This document shows positions 33,940 to 34,743 of a stretch of 34,743 bases of DNA, piece by piece. The position numbers and the translations under genes were made by a program. The notes under the pieces are model-generated. The model was not told the DNA's origin. It was given only the letters and a program-made list of their open reading frames with translations, and searched no databases. Source of the stretch: Cyanobacteria bacterium SIG28 (GTDB lineage Bacteria; Cyanobacteriota; Vampirovibrionia; Gastranaerophilales; Gastranaerophilaceae). Each line of letters begins with the position of its first letter. Position 1 is the stretch's first letter. The DNA lies in assembly GCA_015152525.1 (NCBI GenBank), contig SUTU01000019.1, positions 1-34,743 on the forward strand, in the 5' to 3' direction.

Positions 33940-34349
33940 AAAGGGATAAATCTTTTAAAATATAATTTGTCGAGTGGTTTATTTAGCTCAAACCCTACCC
34001 GTACAAAATAAAAAACCGAATAACAGATGTCATTTGGTTCTACTATTTGTGAGTTTTAATTTTAACTTTATATGAAAAGTGTTTTTGGTTACTTTTTAGT
34101 GGTAAATAATTTAGGTTAGTAGTTATACTTATAAGCCAATATATTCTTTTCTTTTTTGCCTACTTTTTTCTTAACTAAAAAGAAAAAAGTAGGGTGGACC
34201 TTAACGTACAGAATCACACCGATAATTCTGCAAAGCCTTGTGTAGTTTTGAATTTAAGCCTTCATTTACCCCTACATTTTTTGCAGGATATAATTTTAAA
34301 ATTTACCCCCGAAAAAATGCATACTCCCAAATCAAGTCATAGCTTGAAA
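33940..34349. other. Non-coding AT-rich spacer with a 14-bp perfect stem-loop
   Basis: The only clear element is CCTACTTTTTTCTT (34159-34172) with AAGAAAAAAGTAGG (34180-34193), a perfect 14-bp stem with a 7-nt loop. It is far from any upstream gene, so it may be a repeat or element end rather than a terminator. A 68-codon frame at 34194 has no SD and no recognisable composition. Nothing else is seen in the spacer. Confidence 0.5.
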
Positions 34350-34411
34350 GTTGAAAAAGTGGTAATTTTTCTAATTTGTAGATTTTCAACGGTGTCATAA
34401 TATGCTATAAT
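34350..34411 (+). promoter_or_regulatory. Promoter and operator candidate of the HigB-like gene
   Basis: -10 TATAAT (34406-34411) lies 6 bp before the ATG, with a weak -35 TTTTCA at 34383 (17-bp spacer). GTTGAAAA (34350-34357) and TTTTCAAC (34383-34390) form a perfect 8-bp inverted repeat overlapping the -35, as expected for toxin-antitoxin autoregulation. Confidence 0.5.
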
Positions 34412-34417
34412 TAGCCT

Positions 34418-34743
34418 ATGACTCAAAGGAATTCAGCATTGGAAGTATATTTTTACAAAACAAGCTCTGGTAATGAGCCTGTTAAAGAGTGGTTAAAATC
34501 TTTACCAAGAGAAGATATGCGTACAATTGGCTTTGATATCAAAACTGTGCAGTATGGATACCCAATAGGAATGCCATTAACAAGAGTTTTACACGGAACT
34601 GGTGGATTAGAGGAAGTGCGTTGTAATATTTCTAATGGTATTGCAAGAGTAATTTTCTATGTTGAAAACGATACAATGGTGCTATTACATGGCTTCATTA
34701 AAAAATCACAAGAAACACCTAAAAAAGAATTAGATGTTGCAAT
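34418..34743 (+). CDS. HigB/RelE-like toxin, Gp49 family (3' end outside window)
   Basis: The visible 108 codons read LEVYFYKTSSGNEPVKEWLKS...YGYPIGMPLTRVL...GLEEVRCNISNGIARVIFYV...MVLLHGFIKKSQETPKKEL. This is the phage-derived Gp49-like family (PF05973) of mRNA-cleaving toxins, with the basic C-terminal F-x-K-K-x-x-x-T-P motif. The family's XRE antitoxin gene is normally directly downstream, outside the window. Two starts are possible: the ATG, which would be nearly leaderless, or TTG at 34439 with AAGGA 8 nt upstream. Lies beside repeats, consistent with mobility. Confidence 0.85.
   Translation, partial: MTQRNSALEVYFYKTSSGNEPVKEWLKSLPREDMRTIGFDIKTVQYGYPIGMPLTRVLHGTGGLEEVRCNISNGIARVIFYVENDTMVLLHGFIKKSQETPKKELDVA

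Noticed and set aside
34194-34400. 68-codon open frame in the right-hand spacer
   Set aside because: No SD, low-complexity composition, starts inside a stem-loop and runs into the inverted repeat of the next promoter.

Overview
The window is AT-rich, tightly packed bacterial chromosome. It best fits a non-photosynthetic relative of Cyanobacteria (Vampirovibrionia/Melainabacteria, probably Gastranaerophilales). The main reason is a homologue of LdpA, an iron-sulfur protein otherwise known from cyanobacteria. It sits among heterotroph genes (GH38 mannosidase, ROK sugar kinase, M16 peptidase) with no photosynthesis gene in sight, beside several proteins I recognise only as lineage-type hypotheticals. 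The lineage call is an inference from memory of families; no search was run.

Layout. 1-760: repeat- and palindrome-rich spacer, a decayed tRNA-like stretch and tRNA-Gln. 762-5603: GH38 alpha-mannosidase, a coiled-coil hypothetical protein, an S66 LD-carboxypeptidase and an XRE regulator. 5657-7742: a palindrome-rich promoter, then a Stealth phosphotransferase and a GT2 glycosyltransferase (surface glycans). 7824-8086: large-type SRP RNA, then a GNAT-like protein. 8690-12404: YihY membrane protein, NrnA, a DciA-like DUF721 protein and a divergent ROK/ASKHA-like protein. 12411-14978: a CATG-rich spacer, a small Cys protein and a DHA2-family MFS exporter. 14979-20569: GatA and a complete type III restriction-modification pair. 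20730-22043: a UbiA-family transferase, a 23-codon XRE stub and tRNA-Glu. 22152-26601: two-domain M16 peptidase, a small hypothetical protein, L20/L35 with a structured leader and a STAS-like protein. 26606-31610: HAD phosphatase, LdpA, a small conserved protein, a ROK glucokinase and a GT-C membrane glycosyltransferase. 31679-34743: a 25-aa membrane peptide behind an SD-masking hairpin, a probably mobile hypothetical gene, an EF-hand protein, a second repeat block and a HigB-like toxin cut by the window edge.

The most interesting signal is regulatory. Two unrelated lineage-type genes (24914 and 32418) each carry an essentially perfect sigma-28 (FliA/SigD) promoter: TAAAGTTT, exactly 11 nt, then GCCGATAA or GCCGATAT. 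A third (3045) has the same -35 element with a weak -10 at the same spacing. This suggests a dispersed flagellar-type sigma regulon of uncharacterised proteins, including a three-EF-hand protein. Other regulatory leads are the SD-masked 25-aa peptide, the palindromic operator between the XRE and Stealth genes, and direct repeats ahead of the type III R-M pair.

Housekeeping functions (tRNAs, SRP RNA, GatA, L20, L35, NrnA) alternate with accessory ones (glycan synthesis, R-M, exporter, toxin). Most operons are short, and strong hairpin terminators separate them.
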